Assembly (NCBI GenBank): GCA_031308135.1
Contig: JAHLJT010009419.1
Coordinates: 63,282,540 to 63,346,539, forward strand
Reading direction: 5' to 3'
Length of the DNA stretch: 64,000 bases
From: Acheta domesticus
Lineage: Eukaryota; Arthropoda; Insecta; Orthoptera; Gryllidae
The notes under the pieces are model-generated. The model was not told where the DNA came from. It saw nothing but the letters and a program-made list of their open reading frames with translations, and ran no database searches. Shown here piece after piece: positions 45,491 to 57,242 of this stretch (the first letter of the stretch is position 1; each line of letters opens with the position of its first letter). A program made the translations under genes and the position numbers.

Positions 45491-45725
45491 AAAAATAATA
45501 TTGTTTGTGCCAGGGACTAGTTTCCGTGACCACCTATTTCTTTTTCTCCAGAAACACGGGTGCCATTTCCCTCCTAAACGCACAGTGACACGGCTGCTTT
45601 TTGTTTTGAAGTCATAAACAACGTACTACACAGTTGTATTGTGGAATCGCGTGACACTCAGCATGTTTCTTCGTATCGCGACGTAACAATATCATTGTTA
45701 CTGGCATACTGGTTACGGAGCGGTC

Positions 45726-46080
45726 ATGGGCGAACTCGAGTGCATTCTGGGTTTAGCAGAGCAGCTGGGTGTCAGGCTGGAGTTTCACGGCATCGAACAC
45801 GCGCACAGTACTCGATGGCGGCGCCGTGGACAGCCGCGCATGATTGTGGCCACGCTTGCTTGCCTCATTCAGGAAGTGGGAGGAACTGATGCGTGCAGTC
45901 TGGGAGTATATCTTCCAGAATGACAGTGTGTGCATCCGTGAGGATTTGAGCTGGGCAGAGCTGAAAACCGCGTAAGGCATTGATACGATTTTTACAGAGG
46001 CGAAGGCAGGCGTCGATTCGTTTCGACAAGCTTGTCCTGTCAGGGCGTAGGTTCCTCTTAGGCAAGCTGTCGGCCCGTCC
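45726..46080 (+). pseudogene. LINE ORF1p-like C-terminal region (nucleic-acid chaperone), frameshifted
   Basis: From the ATG at 45726: LGLAEQLGVRLEFHGIEHAH, then RGQPRMIVATLAC. A frameshift leads to FRKWEELMRAVWEY, then NDSVCIREDLSWAELKTA (about 45915-45972), then in another frame RFDKLVLSGRRFLLGKLS (46017-46070). The order IE-H-H ... PRMIV ... F-kw-E-mr ... V-IREDLs ... IRFDKLV--GR-F matches the RRM/C-terminal domain layout of L1-type ORF1 proteins, which coat the element RNA. At least two frame changes make it non-functional. The N-terminal coiled coil is not seen. Confidence 0.7.
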
Positions 46081-46354
46081 GCGGGCGTGGAAGGGGTTGG
46101 AGCGGCGGGGCCCCGTGAATCTCGGCGATGGGGGCATAACCCCAGGTGGGCGGACGCCCCCGCCATGCCAATCGGTCGCCTCTAACGCGGCCCTCCCGCC
46201 CGCGCCTAGCGGCCGTGGCCGCGCCCCGTTCTGAGGCGGTTAGGGGCAAGCGCTGACCCTGCGGCTTCGCGGCGGAGGTGGTCTCGCTCGCGTTCCCGAC
46301 GGAGCTCACGGCACTCGTCGAGTTCCGGACGGTTCGCGGAGGACAGTTTGGAGC

Positions 46355-46640
46355 GACCGTTTACGAGGGCGATGGCTGCATCAAACAACAGCAGCAGGAA
46401 ACGCACGGGGAGTCGGATTCCAGCAGTTCGCCGAATAGACAAGAATAGGTCATAAGAATAGGATGTTGGAGTATCAAAGGTCTAGGCTCTAAGCTCGAAA
46501 ATCATGACTCCCAGAGCTACATAAAAACGTTTGACATAATAGGTCTCGTTGAAACTTGGTGGAAGGAAGGTGTTAAGGAAAGGAAAAAAGCCACTGGTTT
46601 GAAAACTCTTACAATAAAGACGGAAAACGTACAGTAACAA
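46355..46640 (+). pseudogene. LINE ORF2, APE-type endonuclease N-terminal part
   Basis: A frame with one stop (TAG at 46447) reads SDSSSSPNRQE, then IGCWSIKGLGSKLE from 46458, and FDIIGLVETWWKEG to about 46575. The start 'IGCWNINGL' and the 'DIIGLVETW' block with its catalytic Glu are the first conserved motifs of APE endonucleases. The frame ends at TAA about 46637, where homology is lost because of foreign sequence. Confidence 0.88.
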
Positions 46641-47461
46641 GCACATTTACTTCGAAAGGAAAATAAATGATTAGCAACTTCTACAAACCGTACGCTGAAA
46701 TCTTTTCAAAACACTTCAGGGCATTCTTGAACTTCCAAAGAAAAATTAAAGAGCAAATTACACTTCCTGGCATTTCACATCAATTTACACTCATATCTAC
46801 AGTAGTAAGTTATTTAGGCCATATGAAATTATATGGCCTAAATAAATTCCCGTGGCACGTCTTCTCATTCGGTGCGCTGATCTGCTGCAGCACATGGAAA
46901 GCCAGTAGTGATTGAAGCTGAGGGCGGTCAACTCTTATTCACTTAACACGCCACATCACGCCCCGCCATGCCACGCCGTGCCGTGCCAGATCCTCCGCCA
47001 ACAGCCACCGTATGCTACGACTTGCCCGCCTCCGGAAATGCACGGACTCTCCTTCACGGCCGTTCCCCCGCTGTCCTTCCCAGAGGCGTGGGAGAGGGAG
47101 GCGGCGGCGCCGGCGACTGCTGCTCTACCGGGAGAGAGGGTGGCAGAGCGCTGCACCGTTCAGTCACACATACACACGCACACACAGTCACAGTTTACCC
47201 TGGCAGCAAAATGAGGCATTCGGGCAGACCAGCGGGAAAATCCAGTGGGACGCAGCGAAATTCATATTTGGACCCCTTAATTCACTGCACTACCATGGAA
47301 CACCTTTGAAGGACGGAAGCTGCTAATTTGCTCAATGAGCACCCAGCTCGGCGAAAAGTTAATGTTTATAAGCAGCGCCGGGAAAAATGTGCCTAACAGA
47401 GGGTGAAACTTTAAATGCACCTGCATTTTAGCCGCATGCAAAAATAAAAAAAAACAGAGAG
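46641..47461. other. Sequence interrupting the LINE endonuclease, partly GC-rich
   Basis: Endonuclease homology stops near 46610-46640 and resumes at 47465. The intervening 820 bp contains an AT-rich part, an inverted GGCCATATGAAATTATATGG-type palindrome (46817-46840), a GC-rich part (46940-47150), a CA-rich microsatellite (47163-47190) and an A-rich stretch at its right edge (47440-47454). The A-rich edge suggests a retroposed insert, but no target duplication was identified. Confidence 0.5.
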
Positions 47462-47464
47462 GAA

Positions 47465-48064
47465 AGAGGTCGGTATCCGGGTGGTGTTGCGTGCTTATTT
47501 TGCGCTAGGTTAATGCAGTTTATTACTGAAATTCCTACAAATGCAGATAATTTCCTATGTATTGGACTTGTACGGATGCAAAATACCGACATTTCGGTTG
47601 TATTGATTTACCGTCACCCACAGGGTTCGCGTTATTTCTCTCCCGTCTCCTTCGGCAAAATCAATGAGAATTTGAAGCAGAGGTGTCCGAGGACTGATTT
47701 ACTAGTGTTGGGGGACATGAATGCTCGAATTGGCAATGAGCAAGAAATGGTTTCGGACTTCGACCAGCAAGAAGATCCAGTCTTCAATAACGATGGGCAG
47801 GAATTGTTGGAATTATGCGAAAGATTTAATCTCGAAATCTTAAACGGCAAGCATGGACAGGACACAGAAGGGGAACTCAGGTTTATTAGTGAAAATGGAA
47901 GTAGTGTAATAGATTATGCTCTGCTGTCTCGTGAAAAAATAAACAATTTATTAGATTTTGAGATCGAATTACGGGCAGAATTCAACCATTTGCCTGTTTG
48001 CGTTCGTTTAGCAGTAAACGCCACTGAACAGACATCGACAGATGTGCCGGAGCAACGGACTTGA
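47465..48064 (+). pseudogene. LINE ORF2, APE endonuclease C-terminal part
   Basis: An open frame from RGRYPGGVACLF through IPTNADNFLCIGLV, VVLIYRHPQGSRYF, LLVLGDMNARIGNE (about 47699-47740), FNLEILNGKHG, SVIDYALLS and FNHLPVCVRL. It ends at TGA 48062. GDxNAR is the conserved APE motif carrying catalytic Asp and Asn. S-x-IDY precedes the C-terminal motif, where FNHLPV stands for the canonical S-D-H-x-P, so the catalytic Asp has been replaced by Asn. This domain nicks target DNA to prime reverse transcription. The 183-codon stretch from the internal Met is the longest convincing coding fragment in the window. Confidence 0.9.
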
Positions 48065-48720
48065 CAATAGCAAGGCTAGTAAGACAACGGTTTGTTGTAT
48101 GGAAAAAAGAAATGCAACAGGAATTTGAAGAGTCTATTCTTAACTCGTCAGGGTTGACGCGAGTGGCGCGGTCGCCGGAGCAGCAAACAAAGAATTTACA
48201 ATAACAACCACAATTTAGAACAAAGAATTTAGAAGGACGGCACTACCGCGCACGGAAGGGCATGCGAAAGTGAGGGAGAGGAGGAAGAGTACTCAACCAA
48301 GGGTGGTTTAGCGAGGAGTGTTGCGAAAGCAGGCGTGAAGCAATTTTATTGTTAAGGAAGTATAGAAGCGTGGGAACTGCTGAAGCGAGAAATTCTTACT
48401 TGTTATTACGTAAGCAGTATGAGGCCACAATTAAGAAATCGAAGAAATCTTGGCAGGAGAGTGAGGCAGCAAGAATAGACGCAATTGTAAGGAACGATCA
48501 AAGTAAAGCAATTTGAGACGTCATCAGATCCTCTGCAGATCCCTGCGTATATAAATGCACGTTATGCAATTTCATCAGACGCATGGGTACAGTATTTTTC
48601 ACGAACGCTCGCAATAGCTAACATTGAAAGAGGGGCAGATATTTTTACTGAACGGATTGTGCCTGAATTAGACAAATCTTTAACGTGGAGCGAAGTGAAT
48701 AGATGTATTTTAGCCAAGAA
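48065..48720 (+). pseudogene. LINE ORF2, linker between endonuclease and RT
   Basis: Segments in several frames: RLVRQRFVVWKKEMQQEFEE; WFSEECCESRREAILLLRKY (48306-48365, the typical PWF-EEC--RR block); YEATIKKSKKSWQE; an in-frame TGA where Trp is expected (AI-DVIRS); and WVQYFSRTLAIAN (from 48580) to LTWSEVNRCILAKNIRK. The latter corresponds to the region just before the RT fingers. Homology ends at about 48720 and no RT catalytic motif follows. Confidence 0.85.
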
Positions 48721-48740
48721 TATTAGGAAATGTATTGTGA

Positions 48741-51690
48741 ACCTGATAAAGTAAGAGATTTTTGATTTTTTAGTGTTCGTAATTTTAGGAAATAAGGAAG
48801 ACCCAAAACATACAGAATTGGAATTCAGTATATTTGTATTACAAGATTTGAATCCATTCACTATATTTTAGAATAAATAGAGGATGCAATTATGTAAATT
48901 AAAGATCAAAGTTACATCTTTCTTTGCCCTTTCATCAACACGTTTTTTCAGTAGTCTTTGAACTATACATCGATCTCATACGCTGTTAATCTTTATCTCG
49001 TTTCAGAGAAATTTAATTACTTACAGTTCCAACGCTATTTTAGAACAAAGCCTTTTACAATCTTGCATACAAAGGATGAAAAAGTTTGGTATGAATGCAA
49101 TTCCTAGCATTCGATTTAAAAGCTATATAGAATGATAAGGTTAAATTATATGACGATAATTTCAAACACCCTTTGTAGTTGTTCTAAAATGTGTAATATT
49201 TCATTAATAAAATACTTATTTAGAGATACCTTTTGTGCAATCTTTTTTGTAAATGTTTTTTCTTGCAACTATTAACTATGGATAAAATATATTTTCGGAA
49301 TTTTTCGATATTTTTTAAACACTTTTCTCTTCTGCGGAGTCATCATCAGAATTGAATTTCTCTGCAGTGGCTGCAACATTCCTGCGTACTGCCGAGAAGA
49401 ATCTGCATGCCAATGTTTAAGGATGAGATTACGATGCAAGCATTCTGTTTTGCTAAGATGCGTTGATCACATAATCTGGTTTTAAGTGCTATCATCTTAA
49501 CCTGCTTATTTTTTTCGTTTTCACTGAGGATTCTCATTTACTTATTGTTTTATCATTTCATTTTCATAAACTCTTTATGCACCTTTCATTGAACTTTTGT
49601 ATTCTCTTCATAGTTGCCTAATGACCCATCGACTATGGAAAATAGTTTCCTGTAGCATTCTCTGAAATTATTGTTACTAAAATCTATTAAAACCTTTTAA
49701 TTTTTGCTTTGATAATTTGACATTTTTCATTGATTGTGGAATTCCAGAATATTTCTCTTGCCACAACTATAAATACGATTATTTATTTCTATAATTAAAA
49801 GCAAGAGAGGGGTGAATTAAAAATTAAAGGTAGTTAATAAACAGCCAGCCATTTTGTTCTTTTGCTCCATCAAACTATGGTAAAAGTTTTCTAAGAATTT
49901 CCAGAAGAGGATTGCCACACGCACTAAGATACCAGGAAGAAAGAGAAAGGATCTGTTAATATTTTTATGAGGATAACGTAGAATTTCTCGTTACGCCTTC
50001 TTGAAGATAATGCAGAAAATTCGCAAATTAATGTTCTTTTTACTCTTATTATAATCATCTAGCATTTTTTTTAAAAAAATTATTGCATTACTGAGATTTC
50101 TTGCATGTTCTGATCACTAGCATTTACAAAATATTTATCCAGCATTGTAAGTGCCTTTAGTTCATGAGAAGATTCCGTCATTGTCAGGTATTCCTGGTTT
50201 CTACATTGGTAATATATTATTATGTGCGAGAAAAATGAAACACTCTCTGACCACATAACACTACGCTTCTCTTCACTTCGTCCAGACCTCACTACCTGCT
50301 TGACTTTCGTGACCTCTGCAACGGATCTCGCATTTTCTGGCTCATCCTATTTTTGAAACGTTGATGGTCTACTGCATTGTTTTTATGAGGTGCTGTTATA
50401 TCAAGCCGCTTCCGTGCCATGAATACTGGAAATTAGTCTCAGCATTCGCGTGGTTCAGATGCAATTCGTGAAACTCTTGGCTGTTGCCGTGAAGAGATCG
50501 CAACGCGTCGACGCGTCTTTGCACGAATTCTTTTAAATTCCACGAAATTCTTAAATGACGAATGTTTTAAAGCCGTAATACATATCGTTCGTGGGGCTAA
50601 AGATCTTTTACTGGAACAAAATGTGTTGAAGTCTTCACATAGAGAATACGGGATTTTTGCATGAAAACTTATTCATGTCGTGATAACATGGTCTTTACGT
50701 GCAAGTTTCTCACTTCCAAAGAATATTGCATTATATAATTGAAAATAGAGAATATGAAAAAACGCAGCAACAAAAGATATAATGTGTGTTTTGTTGAGAT
50801 ATTTTAATTTTTATTTTGAATTATTTTAAATAAATTCTTTGTAATCATTTGTAATAAAATATTCATCAAATCCCCTGAAAAATGCATGTGGAACAGGATG
50901 TAGATAAATGAAAAGTAAGAAACAGTTGGCTTAAGTTTAAATGTAACAATATAAATGACGGTTGAATGTTCAGTGTTTCTTGTATACCTTCAATTTGCTT
51001 TGTAAACAATTAATTTCAATTTCCCCTTCCAGCAAAGTTATCACGAAAAAATATTAGTAATATACAATAGATTTAATGGCTTCTTGTTCAAGCTAGTGAT
51101 GGACGATTCTCGTCTAATGCCAAATTAATGTTACAAACGAAGAAATAAAGATACGGGATATATTTCTTATCAGTTAACATATGTCCTCACGGATATATAC
51201 ACATTGTCATATGCCATGTCATTTTCATATGACATTTTCAATGTTTACAATCAAATGTTCATACTGCCGTAGAGCCATATCACTGATACGGAAAATACGG
51301 AATAGGGAAAGTCGTACGTCATATTGGCACACTACCTGTGCTGAGGCAAATTGAAGTGTTTTTAAAATCGATATTAATTAAATTGTTCTACTTGCCAATT
51401 GATTTGAAAATGCACTGTATGAAGACTACCACATTCGAAAGAAAGATGTATGACTAAGTCGTGTGTTGTAAATAAACTAGTGGTGCTACAGAATTGCACA
51501 GACTTTCCCGTATTAGTTTTTTATTTCCTTTGGTCTCGGTTATTAGTTATTCGAATTTGCCACATACGCTTGCTGCCATTTATCGCCGCCGAAAGTACTT
51601 ACTTTTACATTTTCTTAATTTGTCATTTTCTTAGTAGCAGAACGGAAATATTATTTTAAGAATATTACAGAACAGTATAACCTTGCCCTA
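48741..51690. other. AT-rich intergenic DNA with faint minus-strand coding traces
   Basis: Minus-strand fragments at 49320-49540 (VRRNVAATAEKFNSDDDSAE in one frame) and 50080-50530 (KRLDITAPHKNNAVDHQRFK; YLTMTESSHELKALTMLDKY) have protein-like composition in broken frames. No family recognised. The rest is AT-rich without features. Confidence 0.3.
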
Positions 51691-52690
51691 AATGGCAATT
51701 TTCTTTGAAAAAAATGGTGCCGTTTTTAAGGAAATGGCGATTAAGCGCAACTAAAAATGAGAAATTTGAAGCTCCTTTTCACAGAAAGTTTTTTAGATAA
51801 CTTTATTTGAAGTCTTTTGAAACACTTCAACTTGCAAATTAAATAGTGTTTAGAAATTACCGGTAATGTGCATATTAAATGCGTGAGAGATCTTTCAAAA
51901 AAATGCATTCACGTAATTTTTGAAAAAACAAAACATACCCTAAAATGAACATTACGTCATATTAAAGAGTCTAATTAGCACTATCCGTTCCAAAAGTTTG
52001 AAGAAAAATGTTGAGCCGTTAATGGGCGTTTGAGCGTTTCTGAAAACGCGGGATTTTGAGCTAGTTTTGCCAAAAACGGTTGAGTTCTCGAGAAACTGTA
52101 CTTAACATTATTTAAAACATACGTACTTGTAAATATAATGATGTTAACAAATCGTCAGTAATGTGAATATTCCCGACGTCAGAGACAAGTAAAAAAAGTA
52201 CATTTTTGAAATTTTTGAAAAAATAAAATAGAGCAATGAGGAGTTTTTATCACCTCATAGAATACATTTATCAATATTTCTACCAAACGTTTAAAGAAAA
52301 AAATTGGAGTAGTTTTTGAGAAAATCTTGTTCTTGTAATTTTTTAAAATTGCATATATTACACGCAATATTGCGCGAAAGCAACTAACATTTTCGAAAAA
52401 ATGTACATGACTTAAATGAAAGAACTCACTTTGGAAAACAATTTTTATTTGGAGGAAAAATCTCTATATTTAATTTTGAAGAAGTAGGAAGATGCCGAAA
52501 AAAACGCACTTTTTCAATTCTCGAAAATTCAGAGTTAACTGTAAAAATCGGACTTATGCCACCTTAATAAGTATATTTTCCTACACTTTTACAATAAATC
52601 GAAAGAAAAAAATTGCAGGCGTTTTTGAGAAAATTTTGAAAATATCCGGAACGCCTCATTTTGCCAGATTTTGAAGATTTTTTTTTCAAA
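51690..52690 (-). repeat. Degenerate tandem repeat, ~300-bp units, at least three
   Basis: Each unit contains GAAAAA(A)ATTGnAGnnGTTTTTGAG-like sequence at about 52003, 52296 and 52605, spaced roughly 293 and 309 bp. Other shared blocks are TTTTTGAAAAAA(C/T)AAAA and (C/G)GTAATGTGnATATT at 51862 and 52158. Strongly AT-rich. It joins directly to the GACGGACG-type repeat at 52690-52870. Confidence 0.65.
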
Positions 52691-52870
52691 TCTTGGCTCC
52701 TCGAGTGAAACCAGACCGACCGGGGAATATTCATTTTGGAAGAAATCCTATGCACGGTTTAGGCGCTGGTGTTGTTCAAAGATGGACAGACGGACTGACG
52801 GACGTTTTGAAAAGAACCACTTTTCGATATCAGAGATATCCTACATCGTGTATTTTCGTTGAAATCTCGA
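52690..52870 (-). repeat. Dispersed GACGGACG-type repeat (reverse copy)
   Basis: In reverse complement it shares ordered blocks with 32700-32870: AAAACGTCCGTC, CTGTCCATCTTTGAACAAC, and AATATTCCCCGGTCGGT. It is probably a terminal module of the tandem repeat to its left. Confidence 0.6.
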
Positions 52871-53789
52871 AATCTATTTTTCGCAACATCACATATCTTT
52901 CCCTATACTACGTATATTAATCTGTATATACGTACGTATATGAAAAAATGATATATTACGTACATTACTTTCACGTGTATACCTCTTTCCCGTATTACTC
53001 CGTATAATAAGTAATATACTGAGTATTACTCCATAAATACGTAGGTATACGGAAAAGGAAAAGTTGTGAATCGTCGTGTTTGTGAATGTTAGAATTGTAA
53101 ATAATGGTTTCTTCTGTCTTATTTATTTCTCTTTATTCAAAGCGATGGCTTTTCTGGCCTCTAGGAAAGCGATCTGGATCTCTTCCTTCTGCGAGTACGT
53201 GTTGAAGATTTTCTTGAAGAATCTTCCATATTTCTCTATTACAAAATGGTATATTCTATTTACTTTAAACCTGAGTTACAAATAACATTTATTCTGTTTG
53301 AAATTATTGGATTTCTTGTCCTTTCATGTCAAGTAAAATATCCTAGTGAGAAGATAACGAGAATGTAATTTCCTCTTTTCTTCTCAGTATCTCCCCTTGC
53401 CCTCTGTACCTTTTAATAAATTGAGTATATTTTACCTGCGAATCTTTGCACAGTTATATATAGTTTTCTTTTGAAGAAAAAATAAAATATTAAATCTGAG
53501 AAGGCATGTACCCAAAAAAGTAGCAAAATATACTTCTGTGAACTCATTGCTCATTTGTGTGCTGTGTCCTAGTTAGCTGTAAACGAATTGCTTGATGTCC
53601 TTTCGTCCAAATTATTCAATGTATGATATTAAAAGGCAACGGGCCAGAAATTATTTAGGTAAACACAGACATCGGCGTTCCGCAACTTTTCGTTTGGCAA
53701 TCCTTAGAAGATTGCCGCCCAGTGGCAACATTGCCTCGTCATTGCGAGTATTGCCAGAAACAGAAAGACAGAATGAATGAAATGGGTAG
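52871..53789. other. AT-rich intergenic DNA
   Basis: Contains palindromic ATACGTACGTAT-like words (52927-52940). No gene recognised. Confidence 0.4.
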
Positions 53790-53799
53790 AGACGTTTAT

Positions 53800-54420
53800 A
53801 GACATTCTCAGAGAGAGAGAGAGCTAGTGTGAGGCAGAGATTCTCAGGGTGAAAGAGCGGAAGTGAGCGAGTCTTACAGAGACAGAGAGAAAGAGATCAT
53901 GAGGGAAGAAGTCTCGTAGAGAGAGAGAGGGAGAAAGTGAATGAGTCTCACAGAGACAGAGAGAAAGAGATCAGGAGGGAAGGAGTCTCTTAGAGACAGA
54001 CAGCGGAAGGGAGTGTCTCGGAGAGAGAGAGATAGAGAGAGCAGACGGGAGTCTTTCGGAGAGAGAGCGTAAGGGAGTGTACCGGAGACAGAGCAGACGG
54101 GAGTCTCGGAGAAAGACTGGAAGGGAGGGAGTCTCACGGAGACAGAGAGGAAGAGAGGAGGAGGGAAAGGGACTCTCGGAAAGAGAGGGCGAGGGAGAGC
54201 GGCAAGAATGTAATCTCATGAGAAGGGAGCGAGAGGGAAGGAGTCCCAGTGCACGAGCGGGAGGGTGAGAGTCTCGGAGAGTGACGATGAGGAGGTTCAG
54301 AGAGAGGGGAAGGGATGCTCAGAGGGAAGGAAGAGAGTTGCGGGGAGATGGGTAATGTAGGGAGAGAGTCCCGTGGGGAGATGGTGAGAATCCCAGAGGG
54401 ATATAGGAGTTCCATAAGGA
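53800..54420. repeat. GA-rich degenerate tandem array, ~74-bp unit
   Basis: GAGTCT(T/C)ACAGAGACAGAG and following AAAGAGATCAxGAGGGAAG occur at 53869 and 53943, 74 bp apart. Shorter variants (GGAGTCTCGGAGA...) continue to about 54400. Frames here (Ser/Leu/Pro-rich on the minus strand) are compositional. Confidence 0.85.
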
Positions 54421-57185
54421 GGAATATATAATTAGAAATGAATTTTAAAGCATATAAAATAACTGAAAATGTACAACATATGAAAGTTTTCAGTGTGAAA
54501 TTGGCATAAAAATCAGTCTCTTAGTATTGAAACAAGAAATGCAAAACTATTTGGCATGTGAGAGCCTGGAGTAACCCACAGTACTGTTCGTGAATGTCTG
54601 CATGACAGATTTGTATGTAAGACACGCCAATGCTAATGAGACAATGTTTTATTTGGAAAATGTCTCAAACATAGAGAATTCTTGTTGAAATGACATGTGA
54701 ATTATAAAGATTGTAACATCATGTCTGAATTGCATATGTATCAGTATTGGGTATTTTTGAGATTGTGACCTACTGGTCAACAATTTTGCAATAATTTATT
54801 GTTGATTTTATAAAAAAATCTGTTACAGTAGAAGAGAATTCAATTGTCTCTTTTTAATTGGTTACTGAGTGTAAAGTGTATTGGCGTAACAGTGATATAT
54901 ATGGCTACTTGGCCAAACCCATGGTTGATACAGCGAGTAAACTTCCAGCAAAACATTTTGATTGTGAGACATATTTCTGAACCGTAAAGAGAAAAAAAAA
55001 TTTCGTTAATTTTTATGAATTTAACTAAAACAATGACATAGTTGTTTCGATATACATATTGGATATCATAAATTTGACTATTACTCGTTGTAAGCGAATT
55101 CCTATATCTGTACACTTGTGAAAATGATAGTCGTTAGAATTTGCTAATATATTGAATACAATGTTTTTAAAGGAAATGTCTTTTATTTAAACTGCATCGG
55201 CTTATTTGCAGCGTACTGAAGTAATGGTGATTCACGAATTTACATGAGTTTTCGATAATGTAATCGCAACAAGTTGTTGCCATCTGCTATTTCCGTGAAT
55301 GTTGATGCAACCGTGTATGGTATTCCTACAACTCGAATGATAATTGAGGCGCTCAAAATAACAATGTCAGATCCTAGCCGAAGTTCGTTTAGAAAAAAAA
55401 TACTTCTTAATATTTTTGTTCACGTTCACTTACATTCCGGACAAATATTTGAATGTGGAATTTGAGGGTTTGCCATATCCTAATTCATTTTATATTTCAG
55501 CATATGATATGTATATGGAAAGATTTTACCGTCATACGCCTAACTGAAAACGCGAGGTCTTTTGTAATCTGTCGTTATTATCCCAAACGCCTCAATTCTG
55601 TACAGCATTCTGTACATGAGTCAATTGCACTGGACGAGGTGAGTTCCAAAACACCCTAAGTCAGTAAATGCTTTTTTGGGGGGGAAAGTTAATAATGAAA
55701 TGAAATATGAAGTACGAATAGAAAAAATCAATTTATGCTCAATAACATCGCAAAAAAGTAATTTTCGGAAATGTTTTTATCTTGTGTAATCGCTATTATG
55801 TGATGTGAACTTAGGAGGTTCAGAGTAGATAAAATGGCTCATTATCGCCGAAGTGAATATTTTTTTCTTGAACCGCCGTAATCAATGCCAATAATCATTT
55901 AGACATATTACTAAAAGGACAACTGGATAAGATAAACGTTTCTTTACACATGGAGTGTTGTTGTATTATGCTCGAAGATTTTTTATTCAGGGCCTTTTTT
56001 TCGAGAACCTTTAATTGATGTGTCTAATCCGACTTGCCCAATTATTATAAGCGGATCATCGCAATATTTGATTCAAACATTGCAGAAACAAATTGAAGCA
56101 CTTTTGTAAGGAAAATTGCTTTCTTTTGTAGGAAAATTACAAAAAGCTATTCATAGTTTTAAAAAAAATACATGAACTCATTTAAAGGTCTGATTGTGAA
56201 TCTGATTTAAAGATCTAAACAGATTTCTCTCAGAATAAAAATCTCTTATCTTCAATATTGTAAGTGAAGGAGGACGGATAAAAAATACCCCTTTGCAGTT
56301 TTCAAAAAAATTCAGAGAACATCAAAGAAAGTCAGACCTGCGCTATTTTCAATATCATGCCTACCTCTCTCCGATACATTTTATTGAAACTTTTGAAGTC
56401 ATATTTTAGAAAAAAAATATAAAATATTCTTGAGGCTTCTCGTAAAGTACCCCAAATAAGAACGGTGCCTTTCATATTCAAGGGTCTGCGACATCAACCA
56501 TATCGATTGGACAATATTAATTGTGGTGAACATCCTGCTTACTGTGACACCGCTAGTGTTATTCATTTTCATATGGATGAATGGACGGACTTTTATCGTG
56601 CACAATTTTTTCGGTATCAAGAACCCTCAAAACGTAAATTTTAACTACATAACGTTTTAGAGAAAGAAATTAGATGCATATACGTACAAGAATTGTACAC
56701 GTTTTCAGTTTCATGGATCAACAATACGAATTTTTCTCCCACAATATTGCCAAAATTGTTTTCCGGTGCAGCATTTTATGTACTATGTATGTAATACACG
56801 TAACATTCTATATACTATGTATATAATTCGCGATAATTTAATAATTGACTTAGTTTCTAATCGTATTGAACTTTTCAAATGCATTTCCGAAGACACCGGA
56901 CACGCTGATTACAATCGCCCGGTGACCGACAAACAATAGACGTCGGACTAATGAGTCGTTGACACGTTGGTGTCTAGTCTGGGGCAATGTATTCCTCAAA
57001 TTTGGAATCGATTATTTATCCAAATAGGACATATCATTCATATAAACTAATTTGATAGCAGTGTATGAAAAACGCTATGGCTTATTCACAATTTTCTGAA
57101 ACTGCGTACCAAATTCTGTCCATTGATTAATTTATTATTTTTTATTTCCAGACGCCTCAACTGTTATATTCATTAGTCCCGAAAG
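54421..57185. other. AT-rich intergenic DNA
   Basis: 56460-56640 carries a weak reverse copy of the GACGGAC-type repeat (ATGGACGGACTTTTATCG, TTCGGTATCAAGAACCCT). No gene recognised. Confidence 0.4.
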
Positions 57186-57242
57186 TGTAATTGTATGTTT
57201 TATCACGGAAGGCACGGGAGTGTAGTTGTATGTTTTATTCCG
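57186..57242. repeat. Short direct duplication (AGTGTARTTGTATGTTTTAT)
   Basis: Two copies about 35 bp apart at the 3' edge of the adjacent SINE. Confidence 0.85.

Larger units (their letters stand above)
45640..48740 (+). mobile_element. Non-LTR (LINE) retrotransposon, decayed, with ORF1 and ORF2 remnants
   Basis: In order: an ORF1p-like RNA-binding C-terminal region (45726-46080), a GC-rich linker (46080-46350), the ORF2 APE endonuclease N-terminus (46355-46640), about 820 bp of unrelated sequence, the rest of the endonuclease (47465-48061), and the region between endonuclease and RT (48065-48720). It stops before the RT core and has no poly(A) tail. The clade cannot be fixed from this part. 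All coding parts are on the plus strand, with stops and frameshifts. Confidence 0.88.

Noticed and set aside
48562..48861. 99-codon minus-strand frame
   Set aside because: Antisense to the LINE ORF2 linker, whose plus-strand translation matches a known pattern.
53874..54415. Ser/Leu/Pro-rich minus-strand frames
   Set aside because: Antisense of the GA-rich tandem array.
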